Shown: positions 35,739 through 44,445, counted from the first letter of the stretch. The stretch: 64,000 nucleotides of DNA from Streptomyces amritsarensis (GCF_001953875.1 NZ_MQUR01000011.1:55313-119312); one strand, 5' to 3'. A program made the numbers and translations. Notes: generated from the letters alone by a model not told the origin.

Positions 35739-35798
35739 CGGCGACGGCCGGTACGGACCTTGCCGGGCCGGGCCGGGCGGCCCGGCTCGTCAGGGGCG

Positions 35799-36239
35799 TC
35801 AGGGGCGGCCGGGGCGTTCGGCGGCCCGCAGGGCGATCCGGGTGTTGGACTGGGCCACCCCCGCCTCCCGCTTCAGCCGGCGCAGCAGCGCGTCGAGGGC
35901 GGCGGGGTCGGCGGCCCGGGCCCGTACGAGGTAGTCGTGCGCACCGGTCACGTGGACGACCTCGGTGATCCCGGGGAGCCTGGCGACCCGGCGCTCGAAC
36001 TCCTCGTTGGTGGTGTCCTGGCGCAGGGTGACATCGATGAAGACGACGAGACCGCCGGCGGTGTCGGCGGCCGGATCCACCACGACGGTGAACGCGCGAA
36101 TCACGCCGTCCCGGCGCATCCGCCGCACCCGGTCGGCGGTGGCGTTGGCGCTGAGGCCGACACGGACGCCGAGGTCCCGGTACGAGATCCGCGCATCCTC
36201 CTGCAGGATGCCGAGGATTTCCCTGTCGAGGCGGTCCAT
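35799..36239 (-). CDS. Lrp/AsnC family transcriptional regulator
   Basis: A 146-residue regulator with an N-terminal helix-turn-helix (LDREILGILQEDARISYRDLGVRVGLSANATADRVRRMRRDGVI) and the RAM effector domain (about 62-140). Such proteins sense amino acids. It is divergent from a LysE-type exporter gene, the classic regulator/exporter arrangement; the 70-nt spacer has a GCTCG-N9-GAGCG inverted repeat near 36269. Confidence 0.93.
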   Translation of the reverse strand: MDRLDREILGILQEDARISYRDLGVRVGLSANATADRVRRMRRDGVIRAFTVVVDPAADTAGGLVVFIDVTLRQDTTNEEFERRVARLPGITEVVHVTGAHDYLVRARAADPAALDALLRRLKREAGVAQSNTRIALRAAERPGRP

Positions 36240-36309
36240 GCCGCGATTCTCGCAGTCCGGCCCGGTATTCGCGCTCGTACCTCGGGAGCGAGGGCCGACC
36301 CTCGCCCGT

Positions 36310-36993
36310 ATGAGCGAACTGATGACACCGGCCCTGGCGGGTGCCGCCGCCGGTCTGGGTGTGGCGATGCCGATGGGTGCGATGAGTGTGCTGCTGCTCC
36401 AGGAGGCGATGCGGCACCGGCGGACGGCGGTGGCCGCGGCCACGGGCATCGCGGTGGTCGACCTGGGCTACGCGGCCCTCGCCACCGCCGTCGGCCCCTG
36501 GGTCGCCTCCCACGTCTTCGCCGTCGAGGCGTGGGTCCGGCTTGCCTCGGCGGCGATCCTGCTGGCCATCGCGGCCCACGGCCTCGCGGGGGCCCGGCCG
36601 AAGGCGGCGGCCCCACCCGTAGCGGACCCCCCGGACCCGGCCCCCTCATCCGCATCCGCCTCCGCCTCCGCAGGCGCGACGCGGACCGCCACCGACCTGA
36701 GGCCGGCCAAGGCCTTCGCCCGCTACGTCGCCCTCACCGCGATCAACCCCACCACCGCCCTCTACTTCGCGGCCCTCACCACCGCCCAGGGCGCGAGTCT
36801 GCGCACCGGCCCCGCCGGGGCGGCCTTCCTCGTCGGCGTCGGCGCGGCCTCCCTCCTCTGGCAGCAGGCCCTCGTCGCCCTCGGCTCCCTCGCGGGCGCC
36901 CGCATCTCCGCCACCGCCCGCGTCTGGACCTTCCGCCTGGGCTACGGCCTGGTCGCCGCCTACGCGGTGAAGATCGCCCTACCGCTCCCCTGA
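36310..36993 (+). CDS. LysE family amino acid exporter
   Basis: A 227-residue six-helix exporter of the LysE/RhtB type: GAAAGLGVAMPMGAMSVLLLQEAM with the conserved Gly-Pro-like turn, and TAINPTTALYFAAL in the second half. A hydrophilic Pro/Ser/Ala-rich linker of about 40 residues (about 97-137) separates the two three-helix repeats. It exports an amino acid under control of the divergent Lrp-type regulator. Confidence 0.9.
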   Translation: MSELMTPALAGAAAGLGVAMPMGAMSVLLLQEAMRHRRTAVAAATGIAVVDLGYAALATAVGPWVASHVFAVEAWVRLASAAILLAIAAHGLAGARPKAAAPPVADPPDPAPSSASASASAGATRTATDLRPAKAFARYVALTAINPTTALYFAALTTAQGASLRTGPAGAAFLVGVGAASLLWQQALVALGSLAGARISATARVWTFRLGYGLVAAYAVKIALPLP

Positions 36994-37111
36994 CGGGCGC
37001 CCGGCCCGGAACGGGCTGACGCCCCGACCCTGTTCATGAGATCGCCACACACCAGGTCCGCGGGACGCGCGATGGTGGACCGGTGAACAGTGACATCTTG
37101 CGAGTGCCGGC

Positions 37112-37894
37112 ATGACGTGGTGGAGCGGGCTGCTCGGGTTCGCCGCGGGGCTGCTGATATCGGTGGTCACCGCGCCCGTGGGGGTCTCCGGTGCGGTCTT
37201 CCTGCTGCCCGTGCAGGTCAGCGTCCTGGGTGTGCCGAGCCCGGCGGTGACACCGACCAACCTCCTCTACAACGTCGTGGCCGGCCCCGGGGCCCTGCTG
37301 CGCCACCACAGGACGGGGCGCCTGAGGGGGCCGCTCACCCGGCTGCTCATCGCCGGGACCGTGCCCGGCGTCGTCCTCGGCGCGGTGATCCGCGTGTTCG
37401 CCGTCCCCGGGCCGCGCGTCTTCCGCCTGCTCGTCGCCGCCCTGCTGCTGCCCCTCGGACTGTGGCTGCTGCTGCGGACACTGCGCCCGGCGCCGGCCCG
37501 GCCGTCCCGCCCGCCCTCGGCCCGCGGCACGACGGCCCTGGCCCTGGCGGTCGGCGTGGCCGGGGGCGTCTACGGCATCGGCGGCGGCTCCCTCCTGGGC
37601 CCCGTCCTGGTCGGCCGCGGGGCGCCGGTCGCCGTCGTCGCGCCCGCCGCCCTGGCCGCCACCTTCGTCACCTCGGCCGTCGGCGCGTTCACGTACGCAC
37701 TGCTCTCCTTGACCGCCACCGGCGACGTCGCACCGGACTGGTTCCTCGGGCTGTCCTGCGGGGCCGGCGGCCTGCTCGGCGGCCACCTCGGCGCACGGCT
37801 CCAGCCCCGCCTCCCCGAGACCGCCCTCCGGGTGCTGCTGGCCTCCCTGGCCACGGCCGTCGGCGCTCTGTACGCCGTCCAGTTCCTGCTGTGA
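37112..37894 (+). CDS. TauE/SafE family membrane transporter
   Basis: A 260-residue protein with about eight hydrophobic segments and the two TauE/SafE repeats: GFAAGLLISVVTAPVGVSGAVFLLPVQ and VGVAGGVYGIGGGSLLGPVLV. The family exports sulfite or organosulfonates; the substrate here is unknown. No neighbour suggests sulfur metabolism. The ATG lacks a strong ribosome binding site. Confidence 0.88.
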   Translation: MTWWSGLLGFAAGLLISVVTAPVGVSGAVFLLPVQVSVLGVPSPAVTPTNLLYNVVAGPGALLRHHRTGRLRGPLTRLLIAGTVPGVVLGAVIRVFAVPGPRVFRLLVAALLLPLGLWLLLRTLRPAPARPSRPPSARGTTALALAVGVAGGVYGIGGGSLLGPVLVGRGAPVAVVAPAALAATFVTSAVGAFTYALLSLTATGDVAPDWFLGLSCGAGGLLGGHLGARLQPRLPETALRVLLASLATAVGALYAVQFLL

Positions 37895-37962
37895 CGCGCC
37901 GCCGGGGCCCGGAACCGCTGCCGAAGTCCTGTCGCCCGGACGGGAATTCGACCGCGCCCCCC

Positions 37963-37968
37963 TAGGGT
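37963..37968 (+). promoter_or_regulatory. -10 hexamer TAGGGT of carboxyltransferase gene
   Basis: TAGGGT is 6 nt before the GTG at 37975. The intervening GAAGGG could be read as a ribosome binding site but is too close to the start. Confidence 0.45.
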
Positions 37969-37974
37969 GAAGGG

Positions 37975-39321
37975 GTGACGACCCGCCTCTCGGCCCGTGC
38001 GGCCATCGCCTCCGTGACCGACGCCGGCAGCTTCGCCGAACTGCCCGCCCCCCGACGCGAGTCCCCGGCCGACGGCCCGCTGGCCTGGGCCGGCTACGAC
38101 GCCTCGCGCGCCCGCGCGGCCGAGCGCACCGGCGAGCAGGAGTCCGTCGTCACCGGCACCGCCCGCCTCGGCGGGCATGAAGCCGTCCTGGTCTCCTTCG
38201 AGTTCGGCTTCCTGGGCGGCTCCCTGGGGCAGCGCACCGGCGACCGGCTCGAAGCCGCGTACGCGCACGCCCGCGCGCACCGCCTCCCCCTGGTCTCGCT
38301 GATCGCGACGGGCGGCTCCCGCATGCAGGAGGGCATGCTCGCGCTGACGCAGCTGCAGCGCGTGGCCCGGCAGAGCGTCCTGACCCGGGCCGCCGGGCTG
38401 GCCCAGCTCGCCGTCCTGCGCGATCCGACCACCGGCGGCGGCTGGGCCACCCTCGGCGCGGGCGCCGACGTGGTCCTCGCACTGCCCGGCGCCCAGGTCG
38501 GCTTCGCCGGGTCCCGGGTGCGCCCGGCGGACGCCGACCCTGCGGCGTACTGCGCCGAGGGGCAGTACGCCGCCGGTCACGTGGACGCCGTGGTGCCCGC
38601 CGCCCACCTGCCGGGCACCCTCGCGAACTGGCTCCGGGTCCTGGCCGCGCCCCGCTCCGGCGAACCGGTCGAGCCTCCGGCCGCGCTGGCCGACGTACGG
38701 CCGCCCGCCACCGGCTGGGACGCGGTGCGGCAGGCCCGCGATCCCGGCCGGCCGCGCGCCGAGGCGTACCTGGACGCGTACTTCGAGCTGCGTCTGCACC
38801 TCTCCGGGGACCGGGCGGGCGGCACCGACCCGGGGATGCTGTGCGGGTTCGGGCTGCGGGAGGGCCGGGCCGTGGCCTACGCCGCCCAGTGCGGGACGGC
38901 CACCCGCCCGGCGGGATACCGCACGGCGGCCCGCGTGGTCCGGCTCGCGGACCGGCTCGGCATCCCCGTCCTCACCCTGGTGGACACCCCGGGTGCGGCC
39001 AACGACGCCGCCGCCGAGCACGCCGGCGCGGGCGCGGCCATCGCCGACACCTTCGCGGCGCTGGCGGCGGCCACCGTCCCCGTCACCACCCTGCTGATCG
39101 GCGAGGGCGGTTCGGGCGGCGCCCTCGCGCTGGCGGCGCCGGGGAACACCTGGGTCACCCCGGACAGCTACTTCTCCGTCATCGCCCCGGAGCTGGCCGC
39201 GGCCATCCTCAAGCGCCCCGAGTCGGCCGCCCCCGCCACGGCGGACCAGCTCCGCATCCGCCCGCAGGACCTGGTGGCCCTGGGCGTCGCCCGCGGCATC
39301 GTCGGCCCCGCGAACCGGTGA
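37975..39321 (+). CDS. Fused AccD/AccA-like carboxyltransferase
   Basis: A 448-residue protein with both crotonase-fold halves of a carboxyltransferase: the N-terminal half resembles the beta subunit (GGHEAVLVSFEFGFLGGSLG, GGSRMQEGMLALTQL, TTGGGWATLGAGADV) and the C-terminal half the alpha subunit (LGIPVLTLVDTPGAANDAAAEHAGAGAAIADTFAALA, LIGEGGSGGALALAAP). No zinc ribbon and no biotin domain are present, and no carboxylase or biotin carrier gene is nearby, so it must use a partner elsewhere or have another acyl-CoA substrate. Confidence 0.82.
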   Translation: MTTRLSARAAIASVTDAGSFAELPAPRRESPADGPLAWAGYDASRARAAERTGEQESVVTGTARLGGHEAVLVSFEFGFLGGSLGQRTGDRLEAAYAHARAHRLPLVSLIATGGSRMQEGMLALTQLQRVARQSVLTRAAGLAQLAVLRDPTTGGGWATLGAGADVVLALPGAQVGFAGSRVRPADADPAAYCAEGQYAAGHVDAVVPAAHLPGTLANWLRVLAAPRSGEPVEPPAALADVRPPATGWDAVRQARDPGRPRAEAYLDAYFELRLHLSGDRAGGTDPGMLCGFGLREGRAVAYAAQCGTATRPAGYRTAARVVRLADRLGIPVLTLVDTPGAANDAAAEHAGAGAAIADTFAALAAATVPVTTLLIGEGGSGGALALAAPGNTWVTPDSYFSVIAPELAAAILKRPESAAPATADQLRIRPQDLVALGVARGIVGPANR

Positions 39322-39556
39322 CGGCGGGCCGGCAGCCGTACGTCCATCCGGTGGAGCCTCGTCACCTGCCGGGCCGGCCGGCGGTCGGCGCCGATCAGCA
39401 GCAGCCGCACCCGGCCGCGGCCGTCCCCGCCGGTGAGGGCCAGGCCCTCGGCGGCGGAAATCTGCGGCGCGGGGCGGTAGCCGGACTGCCACAGGGCTGT
39501 GCGCACCACAGGGGAAGGTCTCGCGACACGAAGGCGACGGACCGGCCAACCCCCTG

Positions 39557-40411
39557 TCATGCCCCGCCGGATCGGGCGAACCTGGCCGGACTCGTCCCGA
39601 CATGGCGGGCGAAGTGCCGCGCCAGGTGGGCCTGGTCGTAGAAGCCGGACTCCGCCGCCGCCTGCGCCGGCCGCGCCCCGGCGAGCAGCAGCCCCCGCGC
39701 GAGCGCCACCCTCCGCCCCGTCAGGTACGCGTGCGGCGGCAGCCCGTAGGCCTTCCGGAAGCTCCGGATCAGGTGGGTGGGATGGGCGTGGCCGAGCCGC
39801 GCCGCCGCCTCCTCCAGCGTGATCCCCTCCACCACCCGCGCGTCCAGCAGCTCGCGCAGCCGTACGGCCAGCCGCGCGCCCGGCGCCGTCCCGCCCGTCG
39901 GCGGCTGCCCCCGGCCGGCCAGCCGCCCGCGCAGCCGCTCCCGTACGAAGGCCAGCCGCGACTGAGCCTCCAGCGGATCCCGCTCCCCGAGCGCGAGGTG
40001 CAGCGCGTGCACGCGCTCACGCAGCGCCGGATCGACCAGCAGCGGCGCGTCCACGGCAGCCCCGGCGAGCCGTTGTGGCAGCACCGAGGTGTCCAGGTAC
40101 AGGACGCGCTTGCGCAAGCCCGCCTCGGCCACGGTCCGCCCGTCGTGGACCACCCCGGGCGGCAGCAGGACCACCGCGTCCGAGACCCCGGCGCCGTGCC
40201 GTTCCCGGTCGAGGGCGAAGTCCACCCGCCCGCCGTCCACGATCATCAGCGCCCAGGTGTCGTGCACGTGGGCCGGGTAGGCGTGCTCGGTGAACCGGGC
40301 GTGGAAGACCTCGGCGATGCCCGGCACCGGCGGCTGCCAGGCACTGACGGTGCTGACTTTGCCGGCGTTGCCGGCGTTGCCGGCGTTGCTGCGCGGACGT
40401 ATCGCGGCCAT
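39557..40411 (-). CDS. AraC family transcriptional regulator with cupin sensor domain
   Basis: A 284-residue regulator: an N-terminal AraC-type cupin (FTEHAYPAHVHDTWALMIVDGGRVDF, about 40-110) and two C-terminal helix-turn-helix motifs (ITLEEAAARLGHAHPTHLIRSFRKAYGLPPHAYLTGRRV and AQAAAESGFYDQAHLARHFARHVGTSPARF). The N-terminus contains a short Asn-Ala-Gly repeat. The ATG is 6 nt after TACGTT. It is divergent from a small cupin gene. Confidence 0.92.
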   Translation of the reverse strand: MAAIRPRSNAGNAGNAGKVSTVSAWQPPVPGIAEVFHARFTEHAYPAHVHDTWALMIVDGGRVDFALDRERHGAGVSDAVVLLPPGVVHDGRTVAEAGLRKRVLYLDTSVLPQRLAGAAVDAPLLVDPALRERVHALHLALGERDPLEAQSRLAFVRERLRGRLAGRGQPPTGGTAPGARLAVRLRELLDARVVEGITLEEAAARLGHAHPTHLIRSFRKAYGLPPHAYLTGRRVALARGLLLAGARPAQAAAESGFYDQAHLARHFARHVGTSPARFARSGGA

Positions 40412-40417
40412 GTCAGG

Positions 40418-40423
40418 AACGTA
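40418..40423 (-). promoter_or_regulatory. -10 hexamer TACGTT of the AraC gene
   Basis: TACGTT on the minus strand is 6 nt before the ATG. The 48-nt spacer to the divergent cupin gene also holds CAGGCT 6 nt before the cupin ATG. Confidence 0.45.
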
Positions 40424-40459
40424 CAAGACCGCCCGCGCGGCGGCCGCCAGGCTGTCCGC

Positions 40460-40822
40460 ATGACGACACAGAAGATCGACATCGCCGGGAAGCTGGCCGG
40501 TTTCACCGAGCTGTGGGCGCCGCGCCGCATCGCCCGCGTCAACGACTACGAGGTCAAGGCCGCCAAGGTCCGGGGCGAGTTCGTGTGGCACACGCACGAG
40601 GACACCGACGAGCTCTTCCTCGTCGTCGCCGGCACCCTGACGATCCGCCTGCGGGACGGGGACGTGGTCCTGGGCCCCGGCGAGATGTACGTCGTCCCGC
40701 GCGGGACGGAACACTGCCCGGCGGCGGACGAGGAGGCCCACATCCTGCTGTTCGAACCGTCCGGCACCGTCAACACCGGCACCGCGGGCGGCGACCGCAC
40801 CCGAGAACCGGTGGACGCCTGA
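40460..40822 (+). CDS. Small cupin domain protein
   Basis: A 120-residue single cupin with a complete metal site: His44, His46 and Glu51 in WHTHEDTDELF, and His85 in GTEHCP. Such proteins bind Fe or Mn and include mannose-6-phosphate-isomerase-like and small dioxygenase folds; the exact reaction is not known. It is probably the target of the divergent AraC regulator. Confidence 0.9.
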   Translation: MTTQKIDIAGKLAGFTELWAPRRIARVNDYEVKAAKVRGEFVWHTHEDTDELFLVVAGTLTIRLRDGDVVLGPGEMYVVPRGTEHCPAADEEAHILLFEPSGTVNTGTAGGDRTREPVDA

Positions 40823-41022
40823 CCGGTACCGGTCGCGCCGGGCCCGCGGACGTGCCGGCCGCTCACCCGGACCCGGACCGCGGGACACCGCCGCGCCCGC
40901 ACGGCCGGGCACGGCCACCGCCCCAGCAGGACGCGCCGGCCGACCGCATCCCCCGGGGCCGGCCGGGACCCGCACCGCAGGTCGGAGGAACGCCCGGCCG
41001 GGCCCGGCGGTCGCAGCGGCTA

Positions 41023-42282
41023 CTACGCCTGGGGGTTGCGGGCGTCGTAGCGGGCGAAGCCGCGCCAGCGCAGGGCGAGCAGGCCCACCACCAGGACGCA
41101 GGCGAGCCCGCCGCCCGTGACGGCGACGGCCGGGGAGGTCAGGTCGGCGGCGGTTCCGGCGAGGAAGTCCCCGAGCCGGGGCCCGCCCGCGACGACGACG
41201 ATGAAGACGCCCTGGAGGCGTCCGCGCATGTCGTCGGGGGTGGCGGCCTGGAGCATGGTGGTGCGGAACACCATCGAGGTGGTGTCCGCGGCTCCGGCGA
41301 GGGCCAGGAAGAACATGCCGAGCCAGAGGTTGCGCGTGAGCCCGAAGACGGCGATGGCCAGGCCCCAGGCGGCGACAGCAAGCAGGATCGCCAGCCCGTG
41401 CCGCTGGACGCGCCCCTGCCAGCCGGAGAACAACCCGCCGAGCAGCGCCCCCGCCGCCGTGGCCGCCACCAGCAGGCCGACCGTGCCGGCGCCCCCGCCG
41501 AACCACAGCCCGGCGACGGCCGGGAACAGCGCCCGCGGGTGCGCCAGCACCATGGCGGCCATGTCGGAGAAGAAGGTCATGCGGATGTTGGGCCGGGTGC
41601 CGAGGAACCGCAGCCCGTCGACGACCGAGGCCCTCCCCCGCGCCCCCTCGGCCCGGTCGGGCTTCATGGACGGCAGCCGCCACATCGCGTAGAGCGCGGC
41701 GGTGAACGTCACGGCGTCGACCAGGTAGGCCGCCTGGTATCCGCCGAGGCTGACGATCAGTCCGCCCAGCGCGGGGCCGACCATCGTCCCGAAGGTCATC
41801 GTCACGGAGTTCAGGGCGTTGGCGGCGGGCAGTTGCTCGGCCGGCAGCAGCCTGGGGATCATCGCGGACCGGGCCGGCCCGGTGAGGGCCCCGCACACCG
41901 CCTGGAGCGCGACGACGGCGTACAGGAACCAGACGCGGTGGAAGCCGAGGAGCGCGGCCGCGGCGAGCGCGATCGACAGCCCGGCGGCGCCGAGGGAGCT
42001 GTAGAGGCCGAGCTTGCGCCGGTCCACGGTGTCGGCGATGGCCCCGCCGTAGAGGCCGAAGGCGATCAGGGGGACGAGGGAGAAGAGCCCGACGAGGCCG
42101 ACCGAGAAGCTGGAGCCGGTGATGTCGTACACCTGGAGCGAGATGGCGAGGGCGGTCATCGACTGGCCGACCCAGGAGACGGTCCCGCCGATCCACAGCC
42201 GCTGGTAGTCCAGGGACGTGCGCAGCGGTGTGAGGTCGGCGAATATCCGCCGGGGGCGGGTTGGCGAAGTCGTACGAGTCAC
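41023..42282 (-). CDS. MFS transporter (enterobactin exporter EntS-like)
   Basis: A 419-residue protein with 12 predicted helices and the MFS_3/EntS pattern: DYQRLWIGGTVSWVGQSMTALAISLQVYDITGSS, GGAIADTVDRRK between helices 2 and 3, and ALTGPARSAMIPRLLPAEQLPAANAL. Substrates of this group are often siderophores or drugs; nothing nearby decides. The GTG at 42282 follows TATCAT by 5 nt; no ribosome binding site is seen. Confidence 0.88.
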   Translation of the reverse strand: MTRTTSPTRPRRIFADLTPLRTSLDYQRLWIGGTVSWVGQSMTALAISLQVYDITGSSFSVGLVGLFSLVPLIAFGLYGGAIADTVDRRKLGLYSSLGAAGLSIALAAAALLGFHRVWFLYAVVALQAVCGALTGPARSAMIPRLLPAEQLPAANALNSVTMTFGTMVGPALGGLIVSLGGYQAAYLVDAVTFTAALYAMWRLPSMKPDRAEGARGRASVVDGLRFLGTRPNIRMTFFSDMAAMVLAHPRALFPAVAGLWFGGGAGTVGLLVAATAAGALLGGLFSGWQGRVQRHGLAILLAVAAWGLAIAVFGLTRNLWLGMFFLALAGAADTTSMVFRTTMLQAATPDDMRGRLQGVFIVVVAGGPRLGDFLAGTAADLTSPAVAVTGGGLACVLVVGLLALRWRGFARYDARNPQA

Positions 42283-42361
42283 ATCGGATGATAAGCATCG
42301 GTCCGTCGGCGCCCCCAGGACGCCGCCCGGCTTCTTCACACACCGGCAACAGTCGCCCCAT

Positions 42362-42385
42362 CCTGCTCCGCGCTCCCGGAGCAGG
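42362..42385 (+). other. Hairpin in the leader of the GCS2 ligase gene
   Basis: CCTGCTCC and GGAGCAGG form a perfect 8-bp stem with an 8-nt loop, 114 nt before the ligase start, in the 216-nt divergent region. Possible leader attenuator or operator; no T-run follows. Confidence 0.35.
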
Positions 42386-42498
42386 CGCCTTATTGCCGCT
42401 AACTCGCCACTATCACCGGACATTTGACTGAATCGACGTGCGCTTCCCACCTCTCGTTCAGCTCATGATGAAAAGACTTGTATGTCCAGGGAGGCGTA

Positions 42499-43656
42499 GT
42501 GATCGAACCTGGCAACAGCACCACGAGCACCAGCACGACGCAGAACACGGTGCGCCCCACCGTGCCCCTCACCATCGGCGTCGAGGAGGAGTTCCTGCTC
42601 GTCGACGCCCGCACTCTGCGGGTGGTCCCCGCCGCCCCGCTGGTCCTCGCGACGGCCGGCGGGCTGCCGGGCGAGATGCACCCCGAGGGCACCCGCTACC
42701 AGGTGGAGATATCCACCCCGATCGCCGCCTCGGCGGCCTCGCTGCGCGCCGAGCTCGCCGAGCTGCGGCGCACCCTCGGTCGGGCGGCCCGCGCCCACGG
42801 CTGCCGACTGCTGGCCGCGCCCTCGCCGGTCGTCGCGGTGGAGGGGCCGCTGCACCTGACGGATGACGAGCCGCGCCAGCGCGAGCAGCACCGCCGCTTC
42901 GGGGCGCTCACCGACACCCTGGTCAGCTGCGGCCGCCACATCCACGTCGGCACGCTCGACGTGGACACGGCGGTGGCGGTGTCCAACCGGATCAGACCAT
43001 GGCTGCCCACGCTGATCGCGCTGGCCGCCAACTCGCCGTTCTGGGGCGGCCGTGACACCGGTCACTGCAGCTGGCGGGCGATGGCCTGGTCCGGCTGGCC
43101 CTCGGCGGGCCCGCCTCCGCACTTCACGTCCACGGCCCATTTCCGGCGCTCCGTGCAGACCCTGCTCGGCTCCGGGGCGGCCCTGGACACCAAGATGGTC
43201 TACTGGGACCTCCGGCCGTCCGGGCACTGGCCGACGCTGGAGTTGCGTGCGCCGGACATGTCCCCGGACGTCGACTCGGCCGTCCTCCAGGCCGAGCTGG
43301 CCCGCGCGCTGGTGGCCACGGCGCTGCGCGAGATCGACGAGCGGCGCCCGGAGCCGGCCTTACGGGACGACGTACTGCGCCTCGCGCGCTGGAGGGCGGC
43401 CCACGACGGCCTGGAGGGCTTCGGCCTCGACCCCTACACGGGCACCGAACTCCCGGCGGCGGACCTCGCGGAAGCCCTGCTGGACCTGGTCGCCCCGGAA
43501 CTGGCCGCAGCCGGCGACCTGGACCACGCGGCCAAGACCCTCGCCCGCCTCCTGCGCGACGGCTCGGGCGCCCACCGCCAGCGCGCGGCCTACGCCCGCC
43601 GCCAGGACCTGACGGACGTACTGCGCCACCTCGTGGACGAAACGGAGGACTTCTAG
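42499..43656 (+). CDS. Carboxylate-amine ligase, glutamate-cysteine ligase 2 family (YbdK-like)
   Basis: A 385-residue ATP-dependent ligase: TIGVEEEFLLVDARTLRVVP start, PEGTRYQVEISTP, SCGRHIHVGTLD, and SPFWGGRDTGHCSWRAMAW, all conserved in the YbdK/EgtA-related GCS2 group. YbdK has weak gamma-glutamylcysteine ligase activity; actinomycete paralogues may have other amine substrates. The GTG start is set by GGGAGG 5-6 nt upstream; TTG 42478 would add 7 residues. The N-terminal 25 residues are Ser/Thr-rich. Confidence 0.9.
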   Translation: MIEPGNSTTSTSTTQNTVRPTVPLTIGVEEEFLLVDARTLRVVPAAPLVLATAGGLPGEMHPEGTRYQVEISTPIAASAASLRAELAELRRTLGRAARAHGCRLLAAPSPVVAVEGPLHLTDDEPRQREQHRRFGALTDTLVSCGRHIHVGTLDVDTAVAVSNRIRPWLPTLIALAANSPFWGGRDTGHCSWRAMAWSGWPSAGPPPHFTSTAHFRRSVQTLLGSGAALDTKMVYWDLRPSGHWPTLELRAPDMSPDVDSAVLQAELARALVATALREIDERRPEPALRDDVLRLARWRAAHDGLEGFGLDPYTGTELPAADLAEALLDLVAPELAAAGDLDHAAKTLARLLRDGSGAHRQRAAYARRQDLTDVLRHLVDETEDF

Positions 43657-43693
43657 CGGCGTCCAGCGGCCCGGCGCCCCCGGCGCGCCGAAA

Positions 43694-43720
43694 CCGGATC
43701 CGCCCCGCACGCGGATCCGG
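43694..43720 (+). terminator. Terminator of the GCS2 ligase gene
   Basis: Perfect 9-bp stem CCGGATCCG/CGGATCCGG with a 9-nt loop, 38 nt after the stop. Confidence 0.6.
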
Positions 43721-43992
43721 ACCGCTCCATGGCGTAACGGCGGAGGGGCCGGAACTCCGGCAGCGGCGGATCTCCTCACGGTGGCCACCGACGTGCCGCC
43801 GCTGCTCGCCAACACCTTCTCGGCCGCCGGCCACGCCCCCGACCGCGCGGGGGCGGCTGGGACGTCGCCTCGTCCATGGCCGAGCGGACCCGACGCCCAC
43901 CGGGCGGGACCCCATCCCGCGCGGGCCCCGGCCGGGTCCCCGCCGCCCCGCCCGGCCGGGCCTGAGGCCGCGCGCCCGCCCCGGAAACGCCG

Positions 43993-44028
43993 AAGCCGCA
44001 GGTGCAATCGTTTCTGCACCTGCGGCTT
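43993..44028 (-). terminator. Terminator after tRNA-Met
   Basis: Perfect 14-bp stem (43993-44006 and 44015-44028) with an 8-nt loop, 4 nt downstream of the tRNA 3' end on the minus strand. Confidence 0.8.
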
Positions 44029-44032
44029 GCGG

Positions 44033-44106
44033 TGGGGCGGGTGGGACTCGAACCCACGGCCGACGGATTATGAGTCCGCTGCTCTAACCGGCTGAGCTAC
44101 CGCCCC
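44033..44106 (-). tRNA. tRNA with CAT anticodon (elongator Met or Ile2)
   Basis: A 74-nt cloverleaf: acceptor GGGGCGG/CCGCCCC, D arm GCTCAGCCGGTTAGAGC, anticodon stem GCGGA/TCCGT with loop CTCATAA (CAT), T arm GTGGG-TTCGAGT-CCCAC, discriminator A. The acceptor does not start with the C-A mismatch of an initiator tRNA. Met versus lysidine-modified Ile2 cannot be decided by eye. CCA is not fully encoded. Confidence 0.93.
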
Positions 44107-44261
44107 TTCTCGGCGTGGCGCGTACATCTGTGCGCGCCGTCTGCCGCAGCATAGCCGCTCATACGATCTCCTGCTTCGGATGCCTCGCATGATCGGCTTC
44201 GCCTGTTCAGAGAGACCGCGCCGAGGGCTGCCCGGTTCCCGAGGAGGCCGACAAAGAAAGA

Positions 44262-44283
44262 AGAGGGCCCCGTAGGACCCTCT
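44262..44283 (-). terminator. Terminator after tRNA-Asn pair
   Basis: AGAGGGCCC/GGACCCTCT forms a 9-bp stem with one G-T pair and a 4-nt loop, 12 nt beyond the 3' end of the second tRNA-Asn on the minus strand. Confidence 0.55.
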
Positions 44284-44294
44284 CCTCTTCCGTG

Positions 44295-44367
44295 CTCCCC
44301 CGGCTGGACTCGAACCAGCAACCCTCCGGTTAACAGCCGAATGCTCTGCCAATTGAGCTACAGGGGA
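44295..44367 (-). tRNA. tRNA-Asn (GTT), distal copy
   Basis: A 73-nt cloverleaf: acceptor TCCCCTG/CGGGGGA with discriminator G, D arm GCTCAATTGGCAGAGC, anticodon loop CTGTTAA (GTT), T arm GCTGG-TTCGAGT-CCAGC. It is second in the tandem pair. Confidence 0.94.
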
Positions 44368-44372
44368 CTGCG

Positions 44373-44445
44373 CTCCCCCGACTGGACTCGAACCAGTAAC
44401 CTGCCGGTTAACAGCCGGCTGCTCTGCCAATTGAGCTACAGGGGA
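44373..44445 (-). tRNA. tRNA-Asn (GTT), proximal copy
   Basis: A second 73-nt tRNA-Asn. It differs from its neighbour mainly in the anticodon stem and T arm (GCCGG/CCGGC and ACTGG/CCAGT). Only 5 nt separate the copies, so both come from one precursor. Confidence 0.94.

Larger units (their letters stand above)
43657..44032. other. Intergenic region (376 nt) before tRNA genes
   Basis: Holds two terminators (listed separately) and otherwise G+C-rich sequence without a convincing gene. An open frame from 43781 runs into the tRNA gene and has only Pro/Ala/Arg-rich low-complexity content. Confidence 0.6.

Noticed and set aside
39168..39560. 130-codon open frame on the minus strand after the carboxyltransferase gene
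   Set aside because: Overlaps the end of the carboxyltransferase gene antisense and has Arg-rich composition without motif; the 235-nt spacer holds nothing else convincing.
43781..44095. 104-codon open frame running into tRNA-Met
   Set aside because: It covers a terminator and part of a tRNA gene and is low in complexity.
44033..44445. Genomic island attachment site at the tRNA genes
   Set aside because: No integrase gene and no direct repeat of a tRNA 3' end was seen nearby.
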